Notes under the pieces: model-generated
Told to the model about the DNA's origin: nothing
Databases searched by the model: none
The model's input: only the letters and a program-made list of their open reading frames with translations
NCBI GenBank assembly: GCA_022478985.1
Contig: JAKSZP010015883.1
Span: 120,634 to 184,633, forward strand
Length of the DNA stretch: 64,000 nt
Direction: 5' to 3'
Source of the DNA: Massospora cicadina
Lineage: Eukaryota > Entomophthoromycota > Entomophthoromycetes > Entomophthorales > Entomophthoraceae
Shown here: one piece after another, positions 45,307 to 56,466 of the stretch
How positions within the stretch are numbered: position 1 is the first letter of the stretch
How the letters are laid out: every line of letters begins with the position of its first letter
Position numbers and translations under genes: made by a program

Positions 45307-46250
45307 TGGATGATAAGGCTCCTGTTGCTTATAGGGCTGGAGGAACTTCGCGTGCGCTCAGTTAATGATCCAACCGCTTGCAGGGTCCTTTATGGTATAG
45401 GTGTCAACCCCAGTTTTCTTTATAACTTTGAATGGACCAATCCAAATACAGGCCAACTTGTGTTTCCAACCAAACCCATATTGATCATGGAAGAGAACCA
45501 TATCGCCCTCTTTTGAACTGAGCCAACCTGCTACGCTGTACCTGATCATCAGCCCAATTTTTGATCTTCTTGGCTAAGCTGAAGAATATGCTTCAGTTTG
45601 CAATTTTATCAATTTTTTTCATAAGGTTATTCAAATAGCAGTGAGGCTCCATTCCGCCAGTGTCTTCTACACACAAATAAAGCAATTCCAGAAGAGCTGG
45701 ATGTCGCCCATATAGTAATTAAAAGGGATTCTTCCCCATGGCAGAATGGTAGCTGATATTATAGGCAAACACGGCAGTGAAAAGTAGGGAACTCTAATCA
45801 GATTTTGTTCCATTAGTAATTTCTGTAGTATGTTCACCAAGGTCCCATTAACCTGTTTGACCATTCTGTTGAAATTGGGTGATATGGAGTCATCAGAACC
45901 CCGCGGATGCCATCAGCTCAATTAACTTTGGTAGGATATGTGAGGTAAAGTTGGTCCATTATTGGTGAGAATGAAGTGGGGGCAGCCATGCCGCTGGATA
46001 ATATATTCCATGACAAACTTGGCCACTGTGACCGCCCCCAAATCCCATATAGACCATGCTTCAACCCACCTGGTCAAGTTGCCAATAGCCACCAGGATGT
46101 ACTTGGACCGTTTAGATCCTGTTGGTAGAGGGCCAATGACATCCAGGGAGACCATATGCTAAGCAAAATGTGGAATCAATAACTGTTACGTAGTTTTATG
46201 GCGTAATGGCTTTTCCACTTGGCACTAATGGCACAGGAAATAGTTTCAAG
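45307..46250 (-). pseudogene. G4 integrase, core and C-terminus
   Basis: From the right: SLDVIGPLPTGSKRSKYILVAIGNLTRWVEAW (45922-46155, first catalytic Asp present), HFILTNNGPTLPHI (second Asp is Asn) and MVKQVNGTLVNILQKLL (45667-45864, the catalytic Glu is Lys). The C-terminal frame 45358-45549 has EGDMVLFHDQYGFGWKHKLACIWIGPFKVIKKTGVDTYTI, a classical GPF-type end. Two of three catalytic residues are gone and several stops break the core, so it is inactive. Confidence 0.85.
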
Positions 46251-46261
46251 CACATCAAAGA

Positions 46262-46593
46262 TCATGCTCTCCAAATAGTAACATGATCGTAGCAATTCCA
46301 GGGTTTTACAAACTCCAACATGTCCAACAACTCAGTGTGCGCTGATAATAATATTAGGTCGGGGGGAAGGCCTGGGATGTTTATGGTATTGTCCTCTATT
46401 TTCTTATTTAATTCACCATTCTTCTGGTATGTATTGACCCTTATTCCATCCAATTCTTTGATGACTGAAAATAGTTCATTTTCATACTTGCCACTGAGCA
46501 TCTTAACAAAAATTATGTTGCTCAGATACGCAATAACTGCAATTGTGGGTAATCTCAATAAGTAATCAACATTCTGGTGTTTTGCTATGGGTT
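46262..46593 (-). pseudogene. G4 integrase head and RNase H end
   Basis: Open from 46594 to 46262 in one frame: AKHQNVDYLLRLPTIAVIAYLSN closes RNase H (compare 'DALSRLP' ends). KYENELFSVIKELDG, LILLSAHTELLDMLEFVKPWNCYDHV then leads to the integrase head. The HHCC cysteines are not evident. The upstream reading continues at 51442 beyond the solo LTR. Confidence 0.7.
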
Positions 46594-46817
46594 TGTGGGA
46601 AACCAGCTTACTTTTGTTCGCTGGTGCGTTCCACCAGCTGGTTTCCACAAATATTTTTAATAAAATAAGTTTTAAATAAAAAGTGCTGATAAAAAAAGGA
46701 TTTTGATGATTTTATACCCATGCATTAAAAGGGAAAACAATGATCCTCAACCTCCAACTATCTAGTATATAAAGTAATTTTGAAGGTCAAGGGGGAATTC
46801 AGGAATATGTTTGGGAT

Positions 46818-47438
46818 TGTAATGGATCAGGTGGTACCTGATCCGTACATTATGATAGATCAGTTAGTATTTGATCCGAATAGGAAATTAATAAGAAGAA
46901 CCCCAAAGAAAGGGGAATTGGAGTGAGGGAAATTTGATGGTCTAAAGCCAAAATGCATCCTAGTCAATATGACATCAGATTTATAAGAATTTCAGATGAT
47001 GATTCCACGGGGAATGGAATCATTGCCTGAGTTGTCCTGGATGATTCAGGAGAGCTTGGCATAGTTAAAAGCCTATTTTACATTTGCAAATACACTATAT
47101 ATTTGAGGATGGGCTGGCTTGAATAGCCAGTTGAGTCTTTTATGATAAATCCAAAAATCTAATAAAGATTTGGTGGCAATTCAAAAATAATATTTTATTT
47201 AAAATAGAATATCAGCTCAAAGGCATGGGCTCCAATAGTGGGCGTGTTGTGGCATTGCCAAGTTACTGGCATCCTCCTACAGTGTGTGGACAGGAAGCTG
47301 AGGGCACGTGGCAATGGTGGAACTCGGCAGATGGGTTTGGGATTGGCTCTGGTGGGCTGGTTCCTAGTAGATTCAGTTATGTAGCTCTAATACTTCCTGA
47401 TTCCCTTTTGGATTATTGGTGTGAACCCATTCGTTACA
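46818..47438 (+). repeat. NA 5' LTR
   Basis: 621 bp, TG...CA ends. It contains CACTATATATTTGAGGATGG and AATAAAGATTTGGTG landmarks shared with the second copy. No primer site of the G1/G4 type follows it. Confidence 0.9.
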
Positions 47439-48324
47439 TTAAACTCAACTCAATTTCTTCTTGGTTCAGCTGTGAGTGGATGAAGGTGGATGTGCTGGAA
47501 GGGGAGGAATGGTCTGATTGTGAGTTGAAGGAGGTGGAGGTTTATAAAGGAAAGGAATGGATCTACAGTGCTCCAAAAGAAGTATCATGAGTGAAGTTTC
47601 AGGTGTGGTTGGCTCAAGTTTCAGGAGGAACTGGGGAGGAAGTGTACCAGGGGGCGGATGAAATGCCGCAGACCATAGCAAATCTCAAGGAGAATTAACG
47701 AGGGAGTATGGCGTGGGCAGTGGCCCATCAGGAGAAGCAGGCAGATACCCAAAAGGTGTCCAAAGGAGCTATGGATAAGTTGTACCAGGGGGTGGACAAA
47801 ATGGAGTTAGCCATGGCGGATATCGAGAAAATTCTATGGGGAAGGGTGGAGTGGGCAGTGGCCCAGCAAGAGCAACAGGTGGATCCATGAGGTACGCCCA
47901 GAAGAGTGGTGGATGGAGTGCACTGAGGGGTGGATGAGATGACGTGCACCCTGGCAGATTCCGAGGAAGAGCTACAGGGAAGTTTGGAGTGGGTGGTGGC
48001 TCACCAGAAGCAACAGGAAGATCCACAAAGAGCATCCAGAGGAGCCAGGATGGAGCATACTGAGGGCCAGTTGAGATGGCATGTGCCCAGATGGATACTG
48101 AGGAGAAGTTATGAGGCTGTTTGGAACAGGCGGGGGACCACCAGGAGTGACAGGCGGATCAGCATGGAGCACTGAATTCAGAGCTTGGGAGATGGGCAAA
48201 GGGCCAGCCGCATGTGTGATTCAAGTGGAAATGTGATCCGATGAGGTGATGATGTGGTAAATGGGAGAAGTCAGCGCGCAGTGCCTGGGGATGGCCAGGG
48301 ATTTCAATCTTCACAGGGGGGTGA
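47439..48324 (+). pseudogene. NA interior with about 138-bp tandem coding-like repeats
   Basis: A frame from within the LTR runs to 47590 and then breaks. From 47643 a unit of about 138 bp (46 codons) recurs at 47782, 47920 and 48058. Each unit has a start like GTACCAGGGGGTGGA, then a V/E-W-A/V-V-A-H/Q-Q-x-Q-Q stretch (VEWAVAQQEQQVDP, LEWVVAHQKQQEDP, MAWAVAHQEKQADT). The unit length is a multiple of three, as expected of a protein repeat. The repeats are heptad-like and may be coiled coils. It ends at the polypurine tract CACAGGGGGGTGA (48312-48324). Confidence 0.6.
48312..48324 (+). promoter_or_regulatory. Polypurine tract of NA
   Basis: CACAGGGGGGTGA sits immediately before the second TGTAATGG. 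Confidence 0.7.
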
Positions 48325-48703
48325 TGTAATGGATCAGGTGGTACCTGATTTGTACATTGCGATGGATCAGTTAGTATTCAATCCAAAATATGAATTATTA
48401 AGAAGAACCCCAAATAAAGGGGATTTAGGGTGAGGGAAAATTGATGGTCCAAAGCTGAAATGGATCCAAGTCAATATGACGTCAGATTTACAAGCATTTC
48501 AGATGATGATTCCATGGGGAATGTAATCATTGCCCAAGATTTGCTGGCCAATTCAGGAGAGCTTGGCATAGTGGAAAGCCTGTTTTACATTTGCAAAATG
48601 CAAGAATTATCTATCTGCTCAGCATAACTTCTCTCTTTCCAAGCAAATTAATTTTGGTAAATTAGAAAGTAAACACTTAATCGCACACTGAAGTCATACT
48701 CCA

Positions 48704-50379
48704 ATGTCATCAGATCCCCCGCCAACTGTCCCAGCGTGGGGCAGCGGTGAAACTCCCCCCTCCATTTTCTGTCCGACAGGAAAACGCGCTTGGACTGGCT
48801 CACCCAGTCATTCCAAATCCTTGGGGCGATTCATTCCTCCCAAGGATCTCGATGCCCATCTTGCCCAAACCCAAGTGGTGCCCCACTGCCCCCTGATGCT
48901 TCCCCAGAGCAACATGCATTTTGGCCTTAGGGTTAAATATAGAAATTCTTCCCCTATGAGGACCAAGCCATTATCAAAATGGCTCAGGCAGTGATGACAC
49001 CAGCCTGTTTCATAGACTTCTGCCCCTATAAGGGGTACTTTGATCTCAGCTTCCCCTGTGAAGCCAATGCAGCCACTGCAGCAACAGTGCCATTAATTAA
49101 TAATAATATTCCCCTCCCAACAACTTGGACCCAGCTCCCAACAGACACCACCTTGGTGGTCCTGTTCGCTGGTTTGCCCATCCACCTCCCCCAAAGTGCT
49201 CCATCAGGAGCTGATGGAAGGTTTGGCAGCCTATGGCGCCAACCCCATCTTGCAATTTGTGGTCCCAAATGGGGCCACACGCCTGGTGGGCCTTGGCCAT
49301 ATGCCACAATCAGCCCTGAAATTATGATAATTTCTTTAGCAATTCCCCCTCGTGCCACCATCCCATCTTCCCCCAACCATCCGTTCTGGGCCCACTTTGA
49401 GGGCGGATGGACGATTTTTCCATCCTGTTTTGAGTTAGACCGCTCAAAATGTAAATGCCCATACTCAGAAACTTCCACCGATGCCAAAAGTTTGCCCGGA
49501 GCCCACTAATATGCTGCCCACCCTGTGCCAACTCTGACATGGGGTACAATCCTACCTTCCACTCCTCCAATGCCTGATGCTGCAGCTGCACCTGCAGCCA
49601 CCAATCAGCACCCACCCTTCCCCAATGCAACAAATAATTCATCCAACCAAACATCAGATCAGATCCCAGTTTGATCCCATGCATCCACAAACAAATCAAA
49701 CAAACCTCAACCATACGCTGATTCCCTATTCCAATTCAACTAAAATCCATGGGAATTATTGGATGAAAATGATGAATCAGGTAACGTCATAGAAGAACCA
49801 ACGCTGCAACTCAAGCAGCTCTGTAATGTAGAATGGGATGAAAAATTCCCACCTCAGAAATATGTCCCACAACCTAATGCCAAACCATTCTACAGTGACC
49901 ATCAGCTTGCAGTAGAAGCAGCCGCCACACCAGATTGCTGTCCGCTTTGCAAAGCTGCCACCAAATCTGTGGCTGTGCTCACAGGAGAAATTCCACCTCC
50001 TGTCATCCCCATAAATCTTACTCCACAAAGTAAGATCAACATGAAAACTTTACACAAAAATGTCACTGAAGCCATCCAGAACGTGGTAAAAGTAGCACGG
50101 AATCTGAAAGCAAAAATAACCTGAACCAACATTGCCACATTTGTTAAATTCCCAGACACCTGCCTCAAAGATGAAGATGCTTTGGGCAAATACATCATTG
50201 GTATAATGATGGCTGGCAACTATTTGGGAGTTCCAGTCATCAAGGATATAGAACCCCATGCCGCTGATGCCCCCACACCCTTACTATCTTCCTTAACATG
50301 CACCCTACTCTGGAATGAGATGAATGTGGCTGAAGATGAGCCCCCCAATCCCCCCTCCCCATCCACCATGGAGGGATAG
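48704..50379 (+). pseudogene. HL3 ORF1-like protein
   Basis: The ATG at 48704 gives MSSDPPPTVPAWGSGETPP. A frameshift near 48960 moves to 48979-49509. There, FIDFCPYKGYFDLSFPCEA (RNP1-like strand), an Ala-rich helix, LPTDTTLVVLFAGLPIHLP and a knuckle remnant SCFELDRSKCKC (first Cys and His lost) follow. After a broken Pro-rich linker, 49759-50124 and 50182-50379 hold the family-specific domain: PFYSDHQLAVEAAATPDCCPLCKAATKSV, KTLHKNVTEAIQNVVKVARNLK and DAPTPLLSSLTCTLLW, ending NPPSPSTMEG. A few mutations separate it from an open gene. Confidence 0.75.
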
Positions 50380-50499
50380 CAGTATTCGCTGCCCACCTGG
50401 CTGGATATTTTGTTAGGCACTATTCAATCGATTCATCCATTCTGGGCATTTCATTTGAATCGTTAGTTTTCTTTTATTATGATTTTAGTTTTAGTTCAG

Positions 50500-50538
50500 T
50501 AATGTCCATCCATTGGTCAGCTTACCTCAGTTAAATAA
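50500..50538 (+). other. Shared 3' tail module, HL3 copy
   Basis: GTAATGTCCATCCATTGGTC then AGCTTACCTCAGTTAAATAA. Its end is fixed by the target duplication. Confidence 0.75.
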
Positions 50539-51441
50539 ACATTTGCAAATGCACTATATATTTGAGGATGGGCTGGCTTAAATAGCCAGTTGAGTCTTCT
50601 ATAATAAATCCTAAAAATCCAATAAAGATTTGGTGATAAATTAAAAAATAATATTTTATTTAAAATAGAATATCAGCTCAAAGGCATGGGCTCCAATAGT
50701 GGCATGGTATGGCGTTGGCGTGTTACTCAGCATCCTCCTACAGCGTGTGGATAGGCATCCAAGGGAATGTGGCAATGGCGGAACTCAGCAGTTGGATTTG
50801 GGGATTGGCTCTGGTGGGCTGGTTCCTAGTAGAGTCAGTTATGTGGCTCTTACTTCCAAATTCCCTTTTGGGATATTGGCGCGAACCCATTCATTATAGG
50901 GATAGCCTGCATGAGTCTGAATTAGGAAATATGCAGGAACAATGTATCATAGTTTGGGAACTCACCTCAGGGCAGAGGAACGAAGGAAGCAGGTTTCTGA
51001 TTGGCCTAAACGTACCCATGAGGTAACGTTTTTATAAACTTGAGCCAATCACCGCCCAAGAAATTTCTTACACCTTGGGGGACCCCACCCAGCCTATAAA
51101 AGGGGGGTCCCCACGCAGGTGCATTGAAGGACTTCGTTGGGGTCAGGGGAGTGCCTTCCAATGATTCCCCCAAAGTTCATGGTGAGTTTATAGTAATCTG
51201 ACCAGTCGATTTTACTAATGCCCATATGGGTTTCAAACTGGTGATTCTCCAATCAACAAGGTTCCACTGAGAATCAGCCAGAGACTTTTGGCCAATTTCC
51301 TCGATTTTTTATTATTAATTTTAATAAATGAGCTCTTAATGACATTGGAATATTGCAAATGGCCAACATTTCCCTTTTTCGGCAGAACTAACCTACAGCA
51401 TTCTTATCCTTAGTCTGCTTAGGTAAATGTCTGACAGGGTT

Positions 51442-51960
51442 GGTAAAATATTTCAAAGTGAAAAGCCTAAATTTTGAGGGCCCATCGGGCTAGGCGCCCT
51501 TCAGTTTCCTTTAGGTTCTGCACCCAGCATAACAAAGCTTGATCCATTACAACTTTGGACTTAATTCCATGCAAGTACACCCCAAATTGCTTATTTGCAT
51601 ATATTAACGCTAAACACTCCTGCTCAGTCACAGTGTAATTGCGTTCATGGCAATTGAGGCTTCAACTGTAGTATGCCACTAGATGCTCCTCCCTGCAAAT
51701 CTTTTTGAGATAGGACCGCCCCAACAGCGGAAAGGGACGCATCCATCTGAAAAATAAACTCTTCATTGAAATTAAGGTAACGCAGCACTGGTGTGCTGAT
51801 TAGCACCATTTAAAGTAAATCAAATAATCATTGGTGATGTTCCATCCATTTGATGGGTCTTCCTTCTTTAATAACTCAAACAAAGGACCTCCAATACAGC
51901 TGAAGTTGGGGATGAAGCGTCAGTAGTAACCAAACATCCCAAAAATACCTGTACATTGAA
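51442..51960 (-). pseudogene. G4 RNase H
   Basis: Minus-strand reading HERNYTVTEQECLALIYANKQFGVYLHGIKSKVVMDQALLCWVQNL (about 51520-51660), then GRLARWALKI, is typical gypsy RNase H. The N-terminal TDAS strand lies in broken sequence near 51760. The frame crosses into the piece at 46593 after the solo LTR is removed. Confidence 0.82.
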
Positions 51961-52079
51961 TTTGCTGCATGGAGGAGACATTTTTTGTATAGCCTCTACC
52001 TTGGCTGGTTGGGGCCTCAGCCCAGTCACATCCACCACTAATTCAAGTTACACCACCTGATATTTGAAGAAGTTACATT

Positions 52080-52760
52080 TCTGAGGCTTAATTTTAATGT
52101 TTGCTTCAGTGAGCTGGCGGAATACTGCTTCTAAGTGATCTAGGTGCTCTGAAATTATTTGGGAGAAAACATTGATATTGGTAAGGTATATGAGGATGCA
52201 CGACAGCTTCAGTCACTGAGGATAGTGTCCATGGCACGTTGGAAAGTAGCTGGGGCATTACACAGCCCTTGGGGCATATGGGTCAGTTGGAAAAGGCCTT
52301 TGGATGTGATTATGGCACATTTCTCCTGTTCCGCCATGAGTAACTTGATTAGCCAGTAACCTGATATCAAGCCCATCACTGAGAAGTAATGGGTTCCCCC
52401 TAACTGACCCAAAGCATTGTCAATCCGTGGAAAGGGGACCAAGTCCTTTTTTGTAATACTATTTTTCTTCTGGTAATCTATTACTACACAGTTGGTGCTA
52501 TCCCTCTTTTTTACAATCAGAACAGGCAAAGTCCATGGACTCTTGGATGGTTCAAGCATTCCTTGCTCCAGCAACTTATCAATTTCCCCATTGACAACAT
52601 CTTTTTGTGCCCTCAATCAGCAGATTGGCTAAAACCTTATGGGTGGGATGATCTCCTGTGTCCAGTTGATGGACCACCCTCTGAGCACACCCTAAATTGT
52701 GATCATTGACAGCGAAAATCTCCTTGTACTTCTAAAATAAAGCTATAACTTGGTTTTTAG
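52080..52760 (-). pseudogene. G4 reverse transcriptase
   Basis: The frame 52209-52616 (135 codons) has EIDKLLEQGMLEPSKSPW, VVIDYQKKNSITKKD, FPRIDNALGQLGG, FSVMGLISGYWLIKL and GLFQLTHMPQGLCNAPATFQRAMD. Further downstream, LIYLTNINVFSQ stands where YLDD should be, so both catalytic Asp are lost, and EANIKIKPQKCNFF follows. Upstream (52630-52740) VVHQLDTGDHPTH is the typical approach. Function: RNA-dependent DNA synthesis in the particle; inactive here. Confidence 0.87.
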
Positions 52761-53439
52761 CTCTTCCAATAGTTTATTAAATTATTCCATGCTACCACTG
52801 TCACTATGCCAGCCAGTGCCTCAACTGTTAGGCCAAATTCATTTAACAATCTGAAATTATAAACCTAAAGAACCTCCTCTATTGGAGTCAAGTGTAGATA
52901 TGCCACTATTTGGTGTTGGCGAATTTGCATTGGTTCATTATGGAGATTTGCTATAAAAACCTCAATCTACCCATGGCCTGGGACTATAATCCCTGGAGCT
53001 ACATGAGGCTCAAGACATGTTTGATGATAGGGCTCAATGACCTCCCATAAAGCCAGATACTTCCACCTCTAACATGGTGATACCTAGAACTTGGCATCCA
53101 GAAGGAATGGACATAAGCCCTGCCGCTCAGAGAGGTATCCCTTAGTATTCATATATCTCCTGGGGAAGGGGCTGAGTCTTGCTTTTTAGTTGGTGATAGT
53201 GAACTGGCATCAGCCCATCACAATATGCAAGTTTGATGCGGCTCATATGCACCAGATCCTTCAGTACTCAGCTATAGGTGAAGTAAATTGGGATACACTG
53301 TCACAAAATGGCAAGGGTCTCCTCCGTTATACCAATGACAGCCCCAAAATGTCACAGGAAAGCAGTTTCAATTATCAAGTCATAAATTTCATTTGAGTAG
53401 CACAGTCGCTGGAGCTACAACAACAATAGACCCAAACTG

Positions 53440-53620
53440 CAAAGGCAGCGCACTGTATTCTCCCTCAGAGATGATTCTTTTGCTCCTGCAGTTCCACACA
53501 CCATTTGATGGTCCACATCCCTTTTAATTTCAACTTCACCATCAACTTAATGGAAACTATGTTGACTGAAGTGTCTGTATCTGTTATAGCGTGAACTCTA
53601 ATCTTTGCTACAAAAACATC
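53440..53620 (-). pseudogene. G4 aspartic protease relic
   Basis: Reading ITDTDTSVNIVSIKLMVKLKLKGMW on the minus strand corresponds to the D-T-G-S/T strand with Gly changed to Asp. It matches the position and style of G1 and G3 proteases. The rest of the domain is broken, and between 52760 and 53440 no continuous frame remains. Confidence 0.6.
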
Positions 53621-53632
53621 AAAGTATGTACA

Positions 53633-55542
53633 CTAAGAATAAGAATAATATTGGCTGTTTAGTATGTGGACATTTACAGGATTTCTCTTTTCAAGAAAAC
53701 TCATTATTCCCTCACCAAATCTGGGGTATTCTTTAACAATGGCATCTACTGGAAGGGCAATGGTTACTCTTTTCAGAGTTGGCACAACTACGGCAGAATC
53801 CAGCTTGTCTGAGGAAGCTTGATCAAGTATTTGGTAGTCGTATGACTTCATTTGCTCCAAAGATCCTTCATCTGCTGTGGCCTTGGCTTGAGCTCGTATC
53901 ACTACATTCACTCCTTCAACTGGCTGCTGGTATAAAGTTTCGTCATCATACTGAGAGACTTCCGTGGGATATACTACTAATGAATCAGGGACATTTGGGG
54001 TTGTGATTGCGGAGTTAGAGAGGCCCATCTATACTCCGCTCTATCTTTACTTTGGTATTATTGACCTTAATGCACGTAGTGCACATGTCAGTTAGGACAG
54101 ATTCTTACCAAGTGGCCAGGGTGACCGCATTCATAGCAGCTAACTCCATAAGAGCCACATCCTTGATTTTCATAAGTGGGTCAAGGTCAGAAAGCTTGGG
54201 GAGGTTTGGCATAGCCAGGACCATGTTGGTAAGATGATTGCTGGTCTTGTGTAACTAGGTCCTGATTGGTAGTTAGGTTGCGGATGATTTTTGTAAATGG
54301 CCCTGGGGCGGTAGTTGAACTGCTGAGAAAACATCAGCCAAGGACGAGGCGTGGAATCATAGTAAGGCCAGGGGTTGCTAGGTGAAACGTGGGCTGGACG
54401 AGTGTATTCACCTGGATAAGAGGGTACAGCAGAGGCGGTAGTTTTCTGTTCCATATTTGGAAACAGAACATTAGGAAATATGTGGCGCAAGAACTGTACA
54501 ATTTTGAGCAGGGAACGTCATCATTTAAAATTGGCAAAATGACATTGTGAAGCTCTCGGTATGGCTTTACCAGAGTTCATTGCAATGCACATGTCAGCTT
54601 CCACTAAGTATCCTTCCCCAATCAACACTTGAGCCTTCATCATAAATTGATCAGAAAACTCCATGAGAGTCTTGTTACAGTGGAATCCAATCGTCAAGAA
54701 TTCAGCCTTTCACTGCGATATCTTTGAGGTGCCCAAACAGTCAAAGCATGGTATTTTTTACATCCCAGTAAGTAACAGAGTTTCTTGGAAGATAGCAAGT
54801 AACTTGATCAGCACTAACAACATATAAGGCAGATATCAACATTTTTGCTTTCTGTAGATTGGATGCGCCTTCTGCTGCAAATTCAAAATGTTTGAAGAAG
54901 TCATGGATATTCCCATTTCAATCAAATTTAGGCAGCTTCTTGATATTGGCCTCCTTGTCACATTCACAACTTTTTGGGGCATACTGAGGAATGAGTCAAG
55001 ATCCAAAAGCAGCTTCTTGCTGAGAAGCTGGTCCAGAGGAAGTTGGAATGTCCACTGCTTCAGAGGTAGCGTGGCCTTCTGCCATGGGTAGCGCCACCAT
55101 CACTTGAGGGAATTGGCGCTCAGACTCATACTCATATCCAGAGCTATTATACTAGGTGTAATAGCTCTGATCAGCGACATATCCCTCCTCATATTGTGCC
55201 CCCTTGCCATTATTTCTCTTCCAAATGAGAGTGCTAAGAGATATTGGTCAGTTTCCGCTCAGCGTTTTGCAGTCATTTAGTGGTGTCTTCCAAATGATTG
55301 GCGAGCTCCTTGTTTTGTTACCCCAAAATTTTTTTTTGTTTAAACATGCTATCAAGCTGGTGTATAACGGCATTCCATTCTTGAAGCAGTTAAACCTGTT
55401 TTAAGCACTGCGTCTAAAGTGAGTTTGAGTTCCTCATAATGAGCTGGTGCAGCACTTTATAAAAATTCCCCAGCAAAGCAGGCTTTATGAGACATAGCCA
55501 GCAACTAGAGATTTTGAGTTTTTTGTGGTTGATCGATGGGCC
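53633..55542 (-). pseudogene. G4 gag and gag-pol linker with intact CCHC knuckle
   Basis: From the primer site inward: a VLTTGG start, a coiled leader, a capsid region with many stops (54530-55200), and a Tyr/Pro-rich linker (54170-54490). Then comes CYECGHPGHLVRIC at about 54097-54138, a textbook CX2CX4HX4C knuckle. The frame 53633-54028 (131 codons, PVEGVNVVIRAQAKATADEG and VPTLKRVTIALPVDAIVKEYPRFGE) lies between the knuckle and protease. Gag packages element RNA through the knuckle. Confidence 0.8.
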
Positions 55543-55559
55543 CCCTGTAGTGAGCACCA
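55543..55559 (-). promoter_or_regulatory. Primer-binding site of G4
   Basis: TGGTGCTCACTACAGGG on the minus strand, one base after the LTR end. Confidence 0.8.
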
Positions 55560-55560
55560 C

Positions 55561-56111
55561 TGTTATAACTTTGGGCAGTATTATTGAGATTTGCTGTAAT
55601 GGTTGCAAAGGTCAAACCCACTGAGCAACGGACATATGATGTGAGGATCATCGGTCCTCCAAATAGATTGAAAATATAAGAAAATAGGAGTAATCGCCCC
55701 AATAACACTTTTATTTAATATTATAAATTACAGAGACTCTGATGCTCTTCTCTCTCTACAACTCACTAACTAACTCCTTTCAATCACCCATTTTTCTTAT
55801 ATACCAGCAACTTCAGATAATACTGTTCTCATAGCTTAGGCTATTCTATTTTCATCAATTCTCTTTGGTTTCAATTTGTTATTCTTCAACTATCTATCGC
55901 CCTAATTTGAGGTGATCTAATCTGTATTCATTGAATGTTGACTTTGCCTTATTGCCTTATTTGAAGGAAATCCAATAACAACCCATTATAACCCAATATC
56001 GCCTCATCTTGAGGCACTTGAATGATCGTAACTAATAAAATGTTTGGCTAGTTCTTCCTAATCTGCCATAGCTATTTCAGGCTTATCACCCAGACATATC
56101 ATAATTCAACA
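55561..56111 (-). repeat. G4 5' LTR
   Basis: 551 bp, own-direction ends TGTTGAATT and TTATAACA. It aligns with 44741-45292. Confidence 0.92.
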
Positions 56112-56466
56112 CCCTATGATGATCATTCTTGCCTGGCCATTCTGTTGAAAATGATGAGCCCATTGAAAGAAGTGATTTCAGAGGACATGCCAGTTTAGCC
56201 TACACCTTCAGTCAAGTCACTTCTACACCCTTCCATCTCCTCCAAGTCCAAAATGTCCATAACATGTTCAAATTACCCCTGTTCATCCTCTGTTTCCCAG
56301 ACTACGGTACCTATTATTTTCAGAAGTTAGGTGACTCATCCAATTCACTCCCCAATGTTGTGGTATCATTCCCCCACCTTACCCCACCAATGATAAACTT
56401 ACCCTGTGGGGATGGAGCCTCAATAGTCTAATCTTATCAGAAGGTTGACAAAAAAGGAAAGGGTAA
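56112..56466 (+). other. G5 interior, right part, with polypurine tract
   Basis: Gene-free sequence between G4 and the G5 3' LTR. A 100-codon frame at 56129-56431 (ends in NLPCGDGASIV) has no recognisable motif. CAAAAAAGGAAAGGGTAA at 56449-56466 is a polypurine tract directly before TGTAAG. Confidence 0.65.

Larger units (their letters stand above)
48603..50538 (+). mobile_element. HL3, complete half-LINE (type copy of the family)
   Basis: Both ends are fixed by interruption of the NA LTR and by a 15-bp duplication: ACATTTGCAAAATGCA at 48587-48602 and ACATTTGCAAATGCA at 50539-50553. The element is 1,936 bp: leader of 101 bases, ORF1-like gene (48704 to 50379), 3' region of about 160 bases. 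It ends AATGTCCATCCATTGGTCAG, CTTACCTCAGTTAAATAA. There is no endonuclease or RT in any frame, so this is not a truncated LINE. Confidence 0.93.
46818..50898 (+). mobile_element. NA, small non-autonomous LTR element (split by HL3)
   Basis: Direct repeats 46818-47438 and 48325-50898 (about 0.63 kb without HL3) start TGTAATGGATCAGG and end CATTCGTTACA / CATTCATTATA. A perfect 5-bp duplication GGGAT lies at 46813-46817 and 50899-50903. The interior of 886 bp ends in a polypurine tract and has no pol domain. It must depend on another LTR element. Confidence 0.9.
48325..50898 (+). repeat. NA 3' LTR, interrupted by HL3
   Basis: The segments 48325-48602 and 50539-50898 together match the 5' LTR. 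The break lies at the duplicated ACATTTGCAAA(A)TGCA. Confidence 0.92.
46594..51436 (-). mobile_element. Solo LTR of the G1 family in G4 pol, split by NA
   Basis: In its own direction it starts TGTCAGACATTTACC at 51436 and ends TTTCCCACA at 46594. The duplication GGGTT is perfect at 46589-46593 and 51437-51441. Its segments 50904-51436 and 46594-46812 align with the G1 LTR, including CTTTTATAGG (51093-51102) and a closing segment with GGAAACCAGCTGG against GGGATCCAGTGG. NA interrupts it. Confidence 0.85.
44741..56111 (-). mobile_element. G4, Ty3/gypsy-like LTR element on the minus strand
   Basis: The LTRs are 55561-56111 (5') and 44741-45292 (3'), about 551 bp each, both starting TGTTGAA in their own direction. 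Primer site, gag with an intact knuckle, protease, RT, RNase H and integrase follow in order, then a polypurine tract. Pol is split by a solo LTR at 46594-51436 (duplication GGGTT). The reading rejoins across it (FTNP / AKHQNVDYLLRLP). Confidence 0.9.

Noticed and set aside
48704..48994. HL ORF start as a host Pro/Ser-rich protein gene
   Set aside because: It recurs at 2233, 25311 and near 43674, always at the same place in an element with target duplications, so it belongs to HL.
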